Source: Fragilariopsis cylindrus CCMP1102
Taxonomy: Eukaryota > Bacillariophyta > Bacillariophyceae > Bacillariales > Bacillariaceae
Length of the DNA: 64,000 nt
Assembly: GCA_900095095.1 (NCBI GenBank)
Contig: FMBT01000295.1
Span: 1-64,000, forward strand
Reading direction: 5' to 3'
The translations under genes were made by a program, and so were the position numbers. Position 1 is the stretch's first letter; each line of letters begins with the position of its first letter. Shown in pieces: positions 44,285-54,623 of this stretch. The notes beneath the pieces were generated by a model. It had not been told where the DNA came from, ran no database searches, and saw only the letters and a list, made by a program, of their open reading frames with translations.

Positions 44285-47007
44285 ATGCAAATGATCCAAA
44301 AAATAACAGCGTACCAGAAAATGATTTGTGGTCGAATGATTGTCATTCGCCCTGATTTCCGGTTCCTATTGATACTACTTTTCTCAATCGGTTTATTGGA
44401 CCCATCATTCTGCTTCAATCAATTTTCAACAAGGATATATTTTCAATCATCCGACACTTTTGATAGAACAACTACAACTTCAAGAGATGCATCAGCATCG
44501 TCATCCACCGCCATCAATGGGGATGTTTCAACCTCAATCCAAGTACTGGATGACGGTACAACAGCAAATCTTAAAGAAAAGACCAATATGCTTGACGAAG
44601 TGTTGTCAACAGGCGATGGTGATGATGATTCTATATTTGATATTGCTGCGGGTTATGCCGCATCGTGTCTTTTAGAGAGTGACAAACGTCGAGATGGTGC
44701 CAAGGAGGATCGTGATGCTAATAATTGGATTAATGACGAGGATTCATTCGTCCTGCAGAATGCTATCGATCGTTTGAAATTAAAATTCGCAGAAGAACGA
44801 ATAGGTTTAGATCGTGATGACGCTTCGGCATGGATACGTTGGATGAAGTCATCTGTGACACCTATGATCATTGATTTGTCTCCAGAATTTCGTGCCGCTG
44901 CCAATGCAAGTATGACTGATAGCGCTAATTTAGAGCACAGTTTTTTTAGTCGAATGGGTGCTCGATTAATACTACTCCCTTCCGGATCTTCCTTATCGCG
45001 ATCGCTCAAGGAACCTCCTGATTCACTTATATACGGGAAACTTCTCTATGGGGGTGTAACCAGATATAATGTACGTTACATATAGGTCGTTTATTGTTGT
45101 GTTGTTGCAATTATTTGAAATTGTGCATTCATTAACTATAATGTTTCTCCACAAAGCGTTTGATTTCTTCAAATAGTCGCAGGCCTCCGCGGAGAACCGG
45201 AGAACAAACTGTAACCAAGGTTTCATTGAACGAGAATATTCCGGCCTGGATCCAATATGGTGGAGCGGAACGCATGTTTGAAAGTGTTGACATCGGAAGT
45301 GCAGCTCTGTTAGAAATCATACTGGCGCCTCGCGGACAAACATTACCAATCGACGCGACAACAAGTTACAGTGACATGGTAGTACAAAACTTTGACTGGA
45401 AACCACAAGAAATATTCAGTACAATTCACGATGAAGCCATGAATAATATCAGAGATGAAGAAGATCAGGACCAGATCGATTTTGTTCCTGGCTATACTCC
45501 AATCTCACAGGCAGGAAAGGATCGGAACGATGCATTTGAAGCAGATTTCAAACAGGCTGTGGGGGGTCTCCAAACACAAATCGATGCAATCGTACGACGA
45601 GTCTTGGATGGTAGAGTAATCCGACCAGCAGGAGAGGATGATGGTCTGGTCGAACAAGACGAAACGACAACTGCGTTGAATACCGCTCTTTTTGAAGCTC
45701 AAGAGTTGAAAATTTTAGGACTAACGCCTGTTCGTGGTTTACTTCTGTATGGACCTCCTGGGACGGGGAAAACATTATTGGCCCGTCAAATTTCAACAGC
45801 ACTCCGAGCTAGAGCACCCAAAATTGTTTCAGCGCCGGAACTTTTAGATCGATGTAAGTTTCATTTATGTTATGTTATGGTATGGTATGTAATGTTATAA
45901 TATTACTTATACATAACTTGATTGATTCGAATCCATCGGTTCATTCCTCTTTTTCGTTGATTGGTTTTTTTTCTCACGCTTTCTCTTTCGTTCATACAAC
46001 CTTCTCCTTTTCATACCCCTTTTCATAACGTAACAGGGGTTGGAGGATCTGAGAAAATTCTTCGTGGATTATTTACGGAAGCGGAAGCAGAATTGGCAGC
46101 TTGTAATGGAGATGTAACTCGATCTGCCTTGCACGTCATTGTTATTGACGAGATCGATGCGGTATTTCGTCGACGAAGTGCAGGGGAAGACTCGGGAGAG
46201 CAAACTAGGGTGAGTCATGTACTTGTGGTCACATAATGTCGTATTTTCCAACACCACCAACAGCAAAAATGACAGATCAAATAGAATGCTTTACATTTAT
46301 GGATATTTCTAACCCCATTTCCATTCCCGTATGAACGTGGATAATGTTGCTGATATTGTAGGCGAGCGTAGTGAATCAGATTCTTTCAAAACTCGATGGT
46401 GTAAAAGCGATTGACAATGTTCTCATGATTGGGATGACAAATCGGCGAGAGTTGCTTGATGAAGCTTTGTTGCGTCCTGGTCGACTTGAAGTTCAAATTG
46501 AAGTTCCACTTCCAGATCAAGAAGGAAGAAGAGAAATTTTATCAATCCATTTCGGTCCGCTTCGGAAAAAAGGACGACTGAGTAAGCCTCTATGTTGTGC
46601 AGTTGATGGACTTCCAAACTCTATAAAATGTGAAGATAAAAATGGTGTAGAAGATGGGAGAGAAAGAAAACGTGATGCGCTCAAACGCAGTATTTCCACA
46701 GTTATCCGTAGACTTCATCCGCATTATGATTTAGCAGCGGAGACGGCCGATTTTAGTGGTGCTGATATCGCTGGTTTAGTGAGATCGGTGCGTCTACCTG
46801 GAAGCGTTGATACTACAGTAGATACATATACAGTGTGTTGAATTTTTTCTTAAATTATCTCCTCTCACATTAGTGTGTTCTTTCATTTTTCATTTTCAGG
46901 CTGGCTCATTAGCACTTTCTCGAGCTCGGAAGAAGGGAAATGGTATCAACGATATTTTGATCACTCTGGAAGATGCAAAACACGCGATCGAAGAAGTAAA
47001 GAAGTAA
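44285..47007 (+). CDS. NSF-like AAA+ ATPase, possibly plastid- or secretory-targeted
   Basis: Five exons, 44285-45070, 45157-45853, 46037-46209, 46362-46787 and 46900-47007, give about 729 aa; all borders are GT-AG and in phase, with the second acceptor the least certain. The AAA core is like NSF/Sec18 D1: Walker A GPPGTGKT near residue 460, Walker [10 protein letters not shown] near 528, sensor-type [20 protein letters not shown], and a C-terminal helical lid ending EEVKK. Only one AAA domain is present, whereas NSF has two. The N-terminus has a hydrophobic segment ([16 protein letters not shown]) followed directly by FNQFS, which resembles a diatom bipartite plastid signal (cleavage before Phe). 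Several Met codons precede it, so the exact start is unsure. A vesicle- or membrane-fusion ATPase inside the plastid or endomembrane is the inference. Confidence 0.8.
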
Positions 47008-47293
47008 TGTTGTTGTCTTCAATTTTCATCCTCGTAAGTTAGGATAATCACGAAGGATTTGGACACACTACTTGTCAAACCTCTCATTTCGGAACAAAAT
47101 TCTGTAGACTACAAAACCTTTATGTGATTATGCGGCATGCTTCCTTCGATTGTTTGTTGAACACAATAGTTTTGATGTTCTCTCTGCTTGCAAGCTTTTA
47201 CCTATCCTTTTCCTCGCTTCCCCATAAGGTAGCAAATTAAATTATTTTTGCTCATGCTGGAAAAGGCATATTAATAACGTCCTTCATTCTACA

Positions 47294-48658
47294 TCACAAC
47301 AATTCGTTTTCTTTATATATAATGGACCATTCTTTTTTTCTATCATCAATGCTAACGTTGTATTCTTTCGCGAGCTTGGACTTGATGCTGTCCGCAGCAT
47401 CATAATTTTTCTCTTCCCTAGCAAGTGTGCGTTCCTGTAACTTTTTTTTTATCAAATTTCTTGTAACTTCGTCTATTTCAGCGCTGTCATAAGCTTCACC
47501 GTAGTCTTCACTAATAAGATACCATTCTCTATTCCAATCATCGACCGAAATATCGAAGGATCTTAACAATTTAGATCGAATGTCATCAGCTTCTTTGTAC
47601 TGCTTTTTGCGTTTAAAATTGTCTCTTTCATTAACTAAACTTTCAATTTTACTCAGTTCCTCTAATGAAAGATTACCACTACCTCTACGGATGAAAGGAG
47701 CTATATCTTTTTGTGTATTCGAATCGTTCATACGATTGTGTATCTTAACGTACCATTCCCTCTTCTTGTCATCGATCATAATGCCATTCTCTAACAATTG
47801 GCTGCGAATTGTGTCTGCCTTTTTAAATTCTCTACTTACCCTTGCGATGTCACGCTTCTGCACCAAGTTTTGGATATCATCAGCATTTTTAGGAACAACA
47901 GACCTCTTTGATATTGCATAAGCTAGGTACCTTTTACCACCCTTTTTTTCGTCACCAAATAATCCACCACCACCGACACTCCAAATCAATAATTTGTCAT
48001 CTATGTGAACATCAAATCTATCGAGTAAATCAGTACGAATCACATCTGAACGTTTGAACAACCGTTCGGCCCTAGCTTGAGCACGTTCAGCGATTAATTT
48101 TTCAATATCATTCAAGTTTTCTGAAGAATGAGCACTTTGTGAGGATGGCATGTACTCCCTTGGCATGAAATTTACAAAATACTTTCCATCGGCCCTCCAC
48201 TCATTTGTCTTATCGTGTATCAGAACGCCAGCAGACAATAACTCTGCCTGTATAGTATCTGCATTGTCATAATCATTGTCAAGCTTAAATATTAACCTAT
48301 TGGCCAATAGCTTCTGGATTTTTTCCTCGGAGATAGACGATATATTAGGACCGGCATCCCTGCTCATATTATAGGAAAATTTTGGTTTTGAGTTGCCGTT
48401 TGATTTCGGGTTATCACCTTGGTTGTTGTATTCTTCGTAGTCGAAAGAAGGGTCAAAATCGTCGTAAACATTATCATATACTTCGTCGGTAAATATGTCT
48501 TTGTCTTGATCCTCGTTTGTTTCACCGAGGCGACAACTAGTCAATCTTAAAATAGATGGTACCCGTCCTACTCGGCAGTAATTATTGACGAAAAACGAGA
48601 CAACATCGTCCAGGTTGTTTATCAGGAGTATCGGCAACAGCGATAGGCAAAACTTCAT
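47294..48658 (-). CDS. Five-repeat protein resembling CysRS C-terminal helices, signal-bearing
   Basis: A single frame of 454 aa. Residues 1-22 form a hydrophobic leader ending VVSFFVNN, a Phe-containing site that may mark plastid import. After an acidic linker there are five copies of a 43-50-residue repeat at about 112-155, 184-226, 261-303, 336-380 and 396-446. Each reads roughly as I..L...R..AR....F..AD.IR..LL....I.IDDK..EW, with spacing near 75. This is the pattern of the C-terminal helical extension of cysteinyl-tRNA synthetases (R..AR...D...AD.IR..L...G..I.D...G..W). Here it is multiplied without any synthetase domain. The function is unknown; RNA or tRNA contact is a possibility from the resemblance alone. 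Confidence 0.75.
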   Translation of the reverse strand: MKFCLSLLPILLINNLDDVVSFFVNNYCRVGRVPSILRLTSCRLGETNEDQDKDIFTDEVYDNVYDDFDPSFDYEEYNNQGDNPKSNGNSKPKFSYNMSRDAGPNISSISEEKIQKLLANRLIFKLDNDYDNADTIQAELLSAGVLIHDKTNEWRADGKYFVNFMPREYMPSSQSAHSSENLNDIEKLIAERAQARAERLFKRSDVIRTDLLDRFDVHIDDKLLIWSVGGGGLFGDEKKGGKRYLAYAISKRSVVPKNADDIQNLVQKRDIARVSREFKKADTIRSQLLENGIMIDDKKREWYVKIHNRMNDSNTQKDIAPFIRRGSGNLSLEELSKIESLVNERDNFKRKKQYKEADDIRSKLLRSFDISVDDWNREWYLISEDYGEAYDSAEIDEVTRNLIKKKLQERTLAREEKNYDAADSIKSKLAKEYNVSIDDRKKEWSIIYKENELL

Positions 48659-49625
48659 CCTTTCGGTCGCGTTTAACGTTGAGATTGCGGTACAATTCTT
48701 ATATGGAAGGAGTCCTTCTATCTAACTTCTATCTAAGCTAGGTGCTGTTTATGAACACATTAGCACAATACAAGATCATGCAAATCTCTTCGTCATGGTG
48801 TACTGTATGGTGATGATGACGACGAATGAATGAGTAATGAGTTGTCGAATTTGAAAGAAATCCAACTTTCAATCATAAAAACTAGTCGAAATTCAATTGA
48901 TCTCATTCCACGTGGAGAGCAAAAAAATCGAAGAAAAAAAGAAACCTCGTATCCCCCAAGACCTTGCAACAACTCGACAACTGGTGTATTCCATTCTCAA
49001 TAAAGAATCCAGAATCATCCAGTACTATCTCACTAGTGCTACATAATGAATTCAAACAGACTCAAGATGACTCAAGATGAGTAGTGAGCCAATTCTTTAC
49101 TCATTTGAGAATGAATATTGCATTCTCCTAGCTAGTAGGCAAGAAGTATTTTCCCCATCTATTTTATTACTACTTTCCAGCCATTTCTTTTGCCTGAATT
49201 ATTTAAGCTTTCCAATCAATTTTAAATCCTACAAGTATCTGTATTCCCACGGACAATCAGCTGGATTTGTAGTACCTGGCTGCCTATCCAATATAGATCA
49301 TATTTTGATGTAATGATAGTAGATAGAACAGTGTACTTTCTTGCATAATACAATTATATAAAAGGGTGTAGAGTCTCATTTACTTTTAAAAGTAAATTAT
49401 TATGAATTATATGGAATTATATTATGTATACAAAGGAGCATCATTATTAAGCGCACATACACGATACACTAAAGTTACTCGTTGTACTTATGTTTTGGAA
49501 ACCGAATAACATAAATAAAAATACAGTAGTCAAAAAAGTTATCACTGAAAATTGAAGATAGCAATCTTTGTATCGTAGCTTGTTTTCCTCAAGTAAGCTT
49601 TGGTCACTAACCCAACATTGCTGTC
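48659..49625. other. Intergenic region, about 1 kb
   Basis: AT-rich sequence between two minus-strand genes, with no gene recognised. A short tandem CAAGATGACTCAAGATGA lies near 49063-49080. Confidence 0.45.
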
Positions 49626-51028
49626 TTAAACATCTAGTATATTGGAAATTTCCAGTATCGGTGTCGGTGTTATTGAGATCGGAATCACTCCATCGCGCAT
49701 AATGTCTTGATGTTGTTCATCATCGTCATTCATATTATTGATACTTTCAGTGGAACTACTATGATTCGATGAAATATTATCCGGCGATGTCATTGTTGTT
49801 TGTTGGAGTATCTCTGACGAAATATCCGACGCCGACGATTCATCTATCTGTGACATAGATTCTGCTTGTTGTTGTACTAATGCGGATTGTGATTGTACTG
49901 ATGATGATGATGATGCAATTATTCTATCACCATCACTATCACCAGAATTATTACAACTCTCTATATCATCATCCTTTTCTCCGCCTGGTCCAACATCATC
50001 AAATGGGTCGATTACAAAGTCTCTACGACAACACGGACATAAAGGTCCATCTCTTTGTTTCATAATCCATTGTTCTATACACTCCGCATGAAAAACGTGA
50101 TCACATTGTGGGTTTGAACTATAAACGAGGTCGCTTCCAACAATGTACTCACAAAGACAAATAGAACATTCATTCGGAACCTTTCGTAGGTCGTTTATGT
50201 CTTGATTTTTGTTTGCAGCAACAAGGTTACTGTTGAATTCGTATATCGATGCACCATCGGGCAATCCTGGTTTTGGGACTAGAATATAAGCATCATCATT
50301 GTCGTCATTGTATTCGTCATATCCTCCTCCTCCTTCTCCTCCTTCAGTATCGGAATTGGAAGATTTTGGACCGGGATCATCGGATGCCGCAGCAGCAGTA
50401 ACATCAGCAGACTCTACGCCATCTAGTAATTCTTCTATCACCAAAGTTTCCTGGTTCGATATAATCATTTTCTCTCTTTTTTTCTTTTGTATTCCGCCCT
50501 CTGACGAAGAAGAAGAATCTGTTTCCGAACGAATGAAATTCTCTTCAGTCAATATCTGCGTTTATTAAGTTAAAAAAATATACAATTTATTTATAGAAGA
50601 TATATATAAGAGAAGAAATGTTTTTCATCGTTATTATCTCAACGTGTAAAAAAAACAATCCACGATTCTTCATCCTTTGATTCGATTTCTGATTCGTATC
50701 TTCCTTGTTCTATTTAATTTAATTTTTGCTAGCTACTTACCATACGAACAGGTATGAAAAGTTGAAAAATCCTTGCCCTGCGTTCTTCACGATACTTTCT
50801 TCGTGCTGCTCTAGATTCCTCTCGATGTAGATCCTGTGATTCGTTCATAGCCTGTGTTATACCGGCAATTTCAAGATCACGTAGACGTCGATTATGTCGG
50901 TCGTCACAATGCATTCGAAAGTAAAAGAAAATTGGAACAACAAAGCAAACACCTAACATACATAAATACAAAGCTGTTAGGATTGTTCTCCCCGTATGAG
51001 TTGGATCTTCCACATCTTGTTGATTCAT
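49626..51028 (-). CDS. Membrane-anchored RING-H2 ubiquitin ligase
   Basis: Exons 51028-50741 and 50555-49626 (GT-AG, phase 0) give 405 aa. A membrane span lies at about residues 15-37 (ILTALYLCMLGVCFVVPIFF). It is followed by a basic, charged helix (ESRAARRKYREERRAR) on the presumed cytosolic side. Residues about 226-275 form a RING-H2 finger (CSIC, then CDHVFHAEC, then CPCC). The rest is Asp/Gly/Ser-rich. The layout, one N-terminal span and a single RING-H2, is that of ATL-type E3 ligases. The substrate is unknown. Confidence 0.85.
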
Positions 51029-51291
51029 AATATAATATTTTTAGTGAATCTCTATGTTGTCATCTTTTAGTATTGCTGGCCCTCGAAGAAGAAGACATAC
51101 AGTTGTGTGTAGAGATCGTTTTTATTGCTTTATTTATTCATATTTCCTTTATTTCGAATTTAGTACAGTAGTCGGAGTTGTTCAAGTTGTCAGTAGAAAC
51201 TACCTAGCTATCTAGCACAGTAAAATTTGTCGTGTTGTTTGTTGGTAATGATTAAGCCAATCAAATGCATTCACTTACGGTTTTAGTAGAG

Positions 51292-51654
51292 TACTTCCTC
51301 CGTGCACCGGAAAGTGTCGCGCGGGCTATCGCGTGAAAATTACACACGCTAAAGCACGCTATAATTCAAAAAACTAAATAATGCCCAAAAAATAACTAGC
51401 AAATACTAGTAAAACTATACATCATTCAATTGTGTGCAACTCTATCAATAAAGAATATCTTTCAAAATTTGAAGGTTCCATCTAAACTATTATTCTACAC
51501 AGATTTCATATATCAACATCCTAAAGTTTTACTCTAGCATGTAAAATAGGCAACCTGATAGACTAAATTAGCATGTGTGAAATGCACGTGAAAAAAATCA
51601 AGATTGACCTCAAACGATAGCCCGCGCGACACTTTCCGGTGCACGGAGGAAGTA
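51292..51654. mobile_element. MITE with perfect 40-bp terminal inverted repeats (Tc1/mariner-type)
   Basis: The outer 40 bases, 51292-51331, are the exact reverse complement of 51615-51654. The ends read TA-CTTCCTCCGTGCACCG, so a TA target duplication plus a CTTCCTCCGT tip, similar to Stowaway/Tc1-mariner MITE tips. The inner 280 bp is AT-rich and has no coding capacity. Perfect arms indicate recent mobilisation. It lies inside the distal part of the PiggyBac-type relic: with one TA counted, the host frame appears to read across the site. Confidence 0.88.
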
Positions 51655-52032
51655 TTGAAGTGCAGCGTACATAGTACCAGTGGAGAAGCAACTATTTGTT
51701 ACGGCGAAGTACTGCAATAATAGGGGGAATCTGCTAAAATAAAATAATTGAATTATCCCCTCTTGTTGTTTTACCCCTTGCTTTTGCTTCACACGAAATA
51801 TGCTTGTGCCACTTATCAACATCTTGATCGTATTTACCACCATACACCCTAGCAAACAACTTGTATGTACTGAGAGGACCTGTAGTGATACAGACAGTAT
51901 GAATAGTAGCTCCAGTTCGAATTGGTTTTGGTTCAGGTCCAATTGTCATACAACTATGATATCAGCCACCAACTCTACTTTCATCTGTAGTATAGTAATC
52001 CACTTGCCAAAGTTGACAATAGCTTGCCACCG

Positions 52033-52033
52033 C

Positions 52034-52064
<31 letters not shown>

Positions 52065-52100
52065 AAGAAGAAGAAGGAAGGTAGGTTAGTGATCGATTCA

Positions 52101-52136
<36 letters not shown>

Positions 52137-52149
52137 ATACAGTACAAAC
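52033..52149 (-). repeat. Transposase intron made of two microsatellites
   Basis: On the minus strand the PiggyBac frame is interrupted by GTTTGTACTG... to ...TTCTTCTTAG. The 117 nt consist almost wholly of a (TTG)n run followed by a (TTC)n run; the latter serves as polypyrimidine tract and ends in the acceptor. Joining K at 52150 to RWQAIVNFGKW at 52032 keeps phase and restores a family-like segment, so this is very probably a true intron grown by repeat expansion. Confidence 0.7.
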
Positions 52150-52994
52150 CTTATTGTATCCATCTTCTAACACCCCATGCTTGAATCTATGGTCTGCAGT
52201 GCCTGGTGGTGCTACAACTTTTGGATCATCATATATGGCATCCCAATCACCACCACACTCAGGATCCCAATCGTCACTGTAGTGCAGGCATGTAGTAAGA
52301 TCCTCTAAAGCAGCTTTGGTCATTGCTTCTCTAATTGATGGTACTGCATCAATTATTTCTCTTGTTGAAAATATCTGATCAATCGATCGACCTCAATGAA
52401 TCATTCTACATAGACAAGCACCATAGAACCGAGCCACATGATCTCCAGTTATCACTCTGTCTCCTTTGTAATACCTTGGCTCGTATCCATCTTCAATTAC
52501 TCGCTTTCTCATATAGTTTCTCATCCTTGCAGCTTGAAATTTAAATAAAGATTGATCATCATCATCACCAAATCTAGGAAGGCACCATTGAAACACCTTC
52601 TCAAACCTGATTTCTTTCCTTTCATCCATTAACATCTTCACCTCTTCATTAGTTATCTTAACAGTGAACTCTTCATCTCCTCCTTCCCACTCAATCGGTT
52701 CGATTGGACGTCCACCCCTATCATCTCCATCATCATCAATAACAATTTCATCTCATTCCTCAGCTTCTGTTCTTTCATATTTATTGGTTTCTGTTTCTAT
52801 CTCATCATCACCATATCAAACTGGTTGTTGGGTTAGTTGGAATTCATTGTAGGTGGACAAATCATAGTCTGCATATTTATAGACAGCCTCATATGCCATG
52901 AGGTAGAGAGCATCATCTTCTTTAGTATTTAATAGTAAATTCCATCTTTGACTTATTGGACAATATGAATCGATTCTTCCATCACAGAGCTTGT

Positions 52995-53232
52995 TATTGA
53001 ATTACTAACGAACGCTGACAGACCAAGCGCGCGCCCACATTCAAATAGTAGAACAATCACGCCGGACAAGAGAGCTGTTACAACCAGCCAGCCAAACCGC
53101 TTACTCAACAGGCTTGACAGCCTCAGCAAAGCACTCAAGCAGAGCTTAGTTGGAACCAATAGCATAGGCTCATTAATCGTTTAGAACAACCTTTACAAAT
53201 ACTACTAATATTCGCCTACTTAGCTCTTAACA
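52995..53232 (+). repeat. 5' LTR
   Basis: It starts TATTGAATTACTAACG immediately after the CTTGT target copy and ends CTCTTAACA. It matches the 3' LTR base for base over about 238 bp. A promoter is expected here by family rule; no TATA box was confirmed. Confidence 0.9.
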
Positions 53233-53318
53233 GTTCTAAACAATATTGTCGCAGGACAATAAACTAGGTAACAATACAAGTACATCTCCAGGGATAACGT
53301 ACAGTAACAACAAAGACA

Positions 53319-54611
53319 ATGACATCAGCGTCGAAATTTGACTACGACCTATCCGGAATTGACCGGATTGACGGAATTCCAACTGTGGGTCAGACACTTA
53401 CGTTCCAGAGACAACTAGCAACCATCCAAACCAGTTACACATGCAAGTATGAACATGCTGGAGCCCATGGATGGTCATGGATTATGTGCGACGATGCACA
53501 CTGGCTGGCAAAAAGAGGAATCACCAACGTGGTCGCAACCCCAACTGAACCCGGACCGTACACAGGATCTACACACACCCACAAGTTCAAGTACCAACTT
53601 GACGTCAAGAACTATGATGAGTACAAGGAACACCTACGCAATAGCTTAAAAGCATTCGCAACCTGCTTCACTGAAGGATTATTCATCGACTTGGAAACAG
53701 ATGGACAAATCATTGGCTACAGCCCAATGCAAATCTACACACACATCAAAACCAACTTCCTCCTACCAAGAGACATCTCTCGGGAGATCACCAAGACTAG
53801 ATCCGATCTCAAGGTAGCTTACAACCCCGACGACATTGTCCAGATCTACTACAAAAGCATCCAAACATCAAAGCTTACATTGGCAGCATTAGGTGACCCG
53901 GTCACCGATGTGGAAATCATGCGGTGTGCATTCGAAACATTTGAAGTACAATCAGATCTAAAAGAAGCATGCCGCGAGTGGGATAGACAAGCTGCACCAC
54001 CCACATGGGCAAGGATGATGGTACACTTCAGCATTGAAATTCAAAGAAACAGAACTGACCCATCCAAACTCAAATTACAAGGAGAAGCAAATGCAGTCCT
54101 CAAACAGGTAGAGCAGCAAGAAGAAAAGCAACGCCTACAATCGGAATGCATGGTAGCACAAACAGATACAATCAATCGTCTACAAGAACAACTAACAGCT
54201 GTACAGTACGAACAACAAGCCAACGGAGCAGCAAGCGTCAATGGATCCTTACCCGGACGGATCCCAGCATTGATTTCAACAGGATTGACACAAGAATCAA
54301 TGGAAGCCATGTTCAAGAAATGGACAGCAACACAGGCAGCAGGTGCGCCAGCAACAGATCGAATGACGGGCAAGGAGAGGAAGAAGAAAAAGTTTGGTGT
54401 AAACTTTATTGAAAATGACTTACCAAATGCTGAACGCTCCAAGCGCAGATACCCTAACTCAACCAACTACTGCTCGTCCCATGGATATGATATTTCACCT
54501 GACCATGACAGCAGCAACTGCAAGAAGCGAAATGCCAACCACAATGAGGCAGCCACCATCACGAACATGTTAGGTGGTGTCACAACGAACTGCTTCCACC
54601 ACAACGCATGA
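53319..54611 (+). CDS. Copia gag
   Basis: A frame of 430 codons about 90 bp after the 5' LTR. It has the UBN2-like gag core in the first two thirds (for example the KTRSDLKVAYNP segment), a coiled-coil-like Gln/Glu-rich part near residues 255-290, and near the C-terminus a zinc-knuckle-like CSSHG...H....C pattern. It would form the capsid of the intracellular virus-like particle. It is a fossil or recently active element gene, not a host gene. Confidence 0.85.
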   Translation: MTSASKFDYDLSGIDRIDGIPTVGQTLTFQRQLATIQTSYTCKYEHAGAHGWSWIMCDDAHWLAKRGITNVVATPTEPGPYTGSTHTHKFKYQLDVKNYDEYKEHLRNSLKAFATCFTEGLFIDLETDGQIIGYSPMQIYTHIKTNFLLPRDISREITKTRSDLKVAYNPDDIVQIYYKSIQTSKLTLAALGDPVTDVEIMRCAFETFEVQSDLKEACREWDRQAAPPTWARMMVHFSIEIQRNRTDPSKLKLQGEANAVLKQVEQQEEKQRLQSECMVAQTDTINRLQEQLTAVQYEQQANGAASVNGSLPGRIPALISTGLTQESMEAMFKKWTATQAAGAPATDRMTGKERKKKKFGVNFIENDLPNAERSKRRYPNSTNYCSSHGYDISPDHDSSNCKKRNANHNEAATITNMLGGVTTNCFHHNA

Positions 54612-54623
54612 TGGTGTCGGGAG

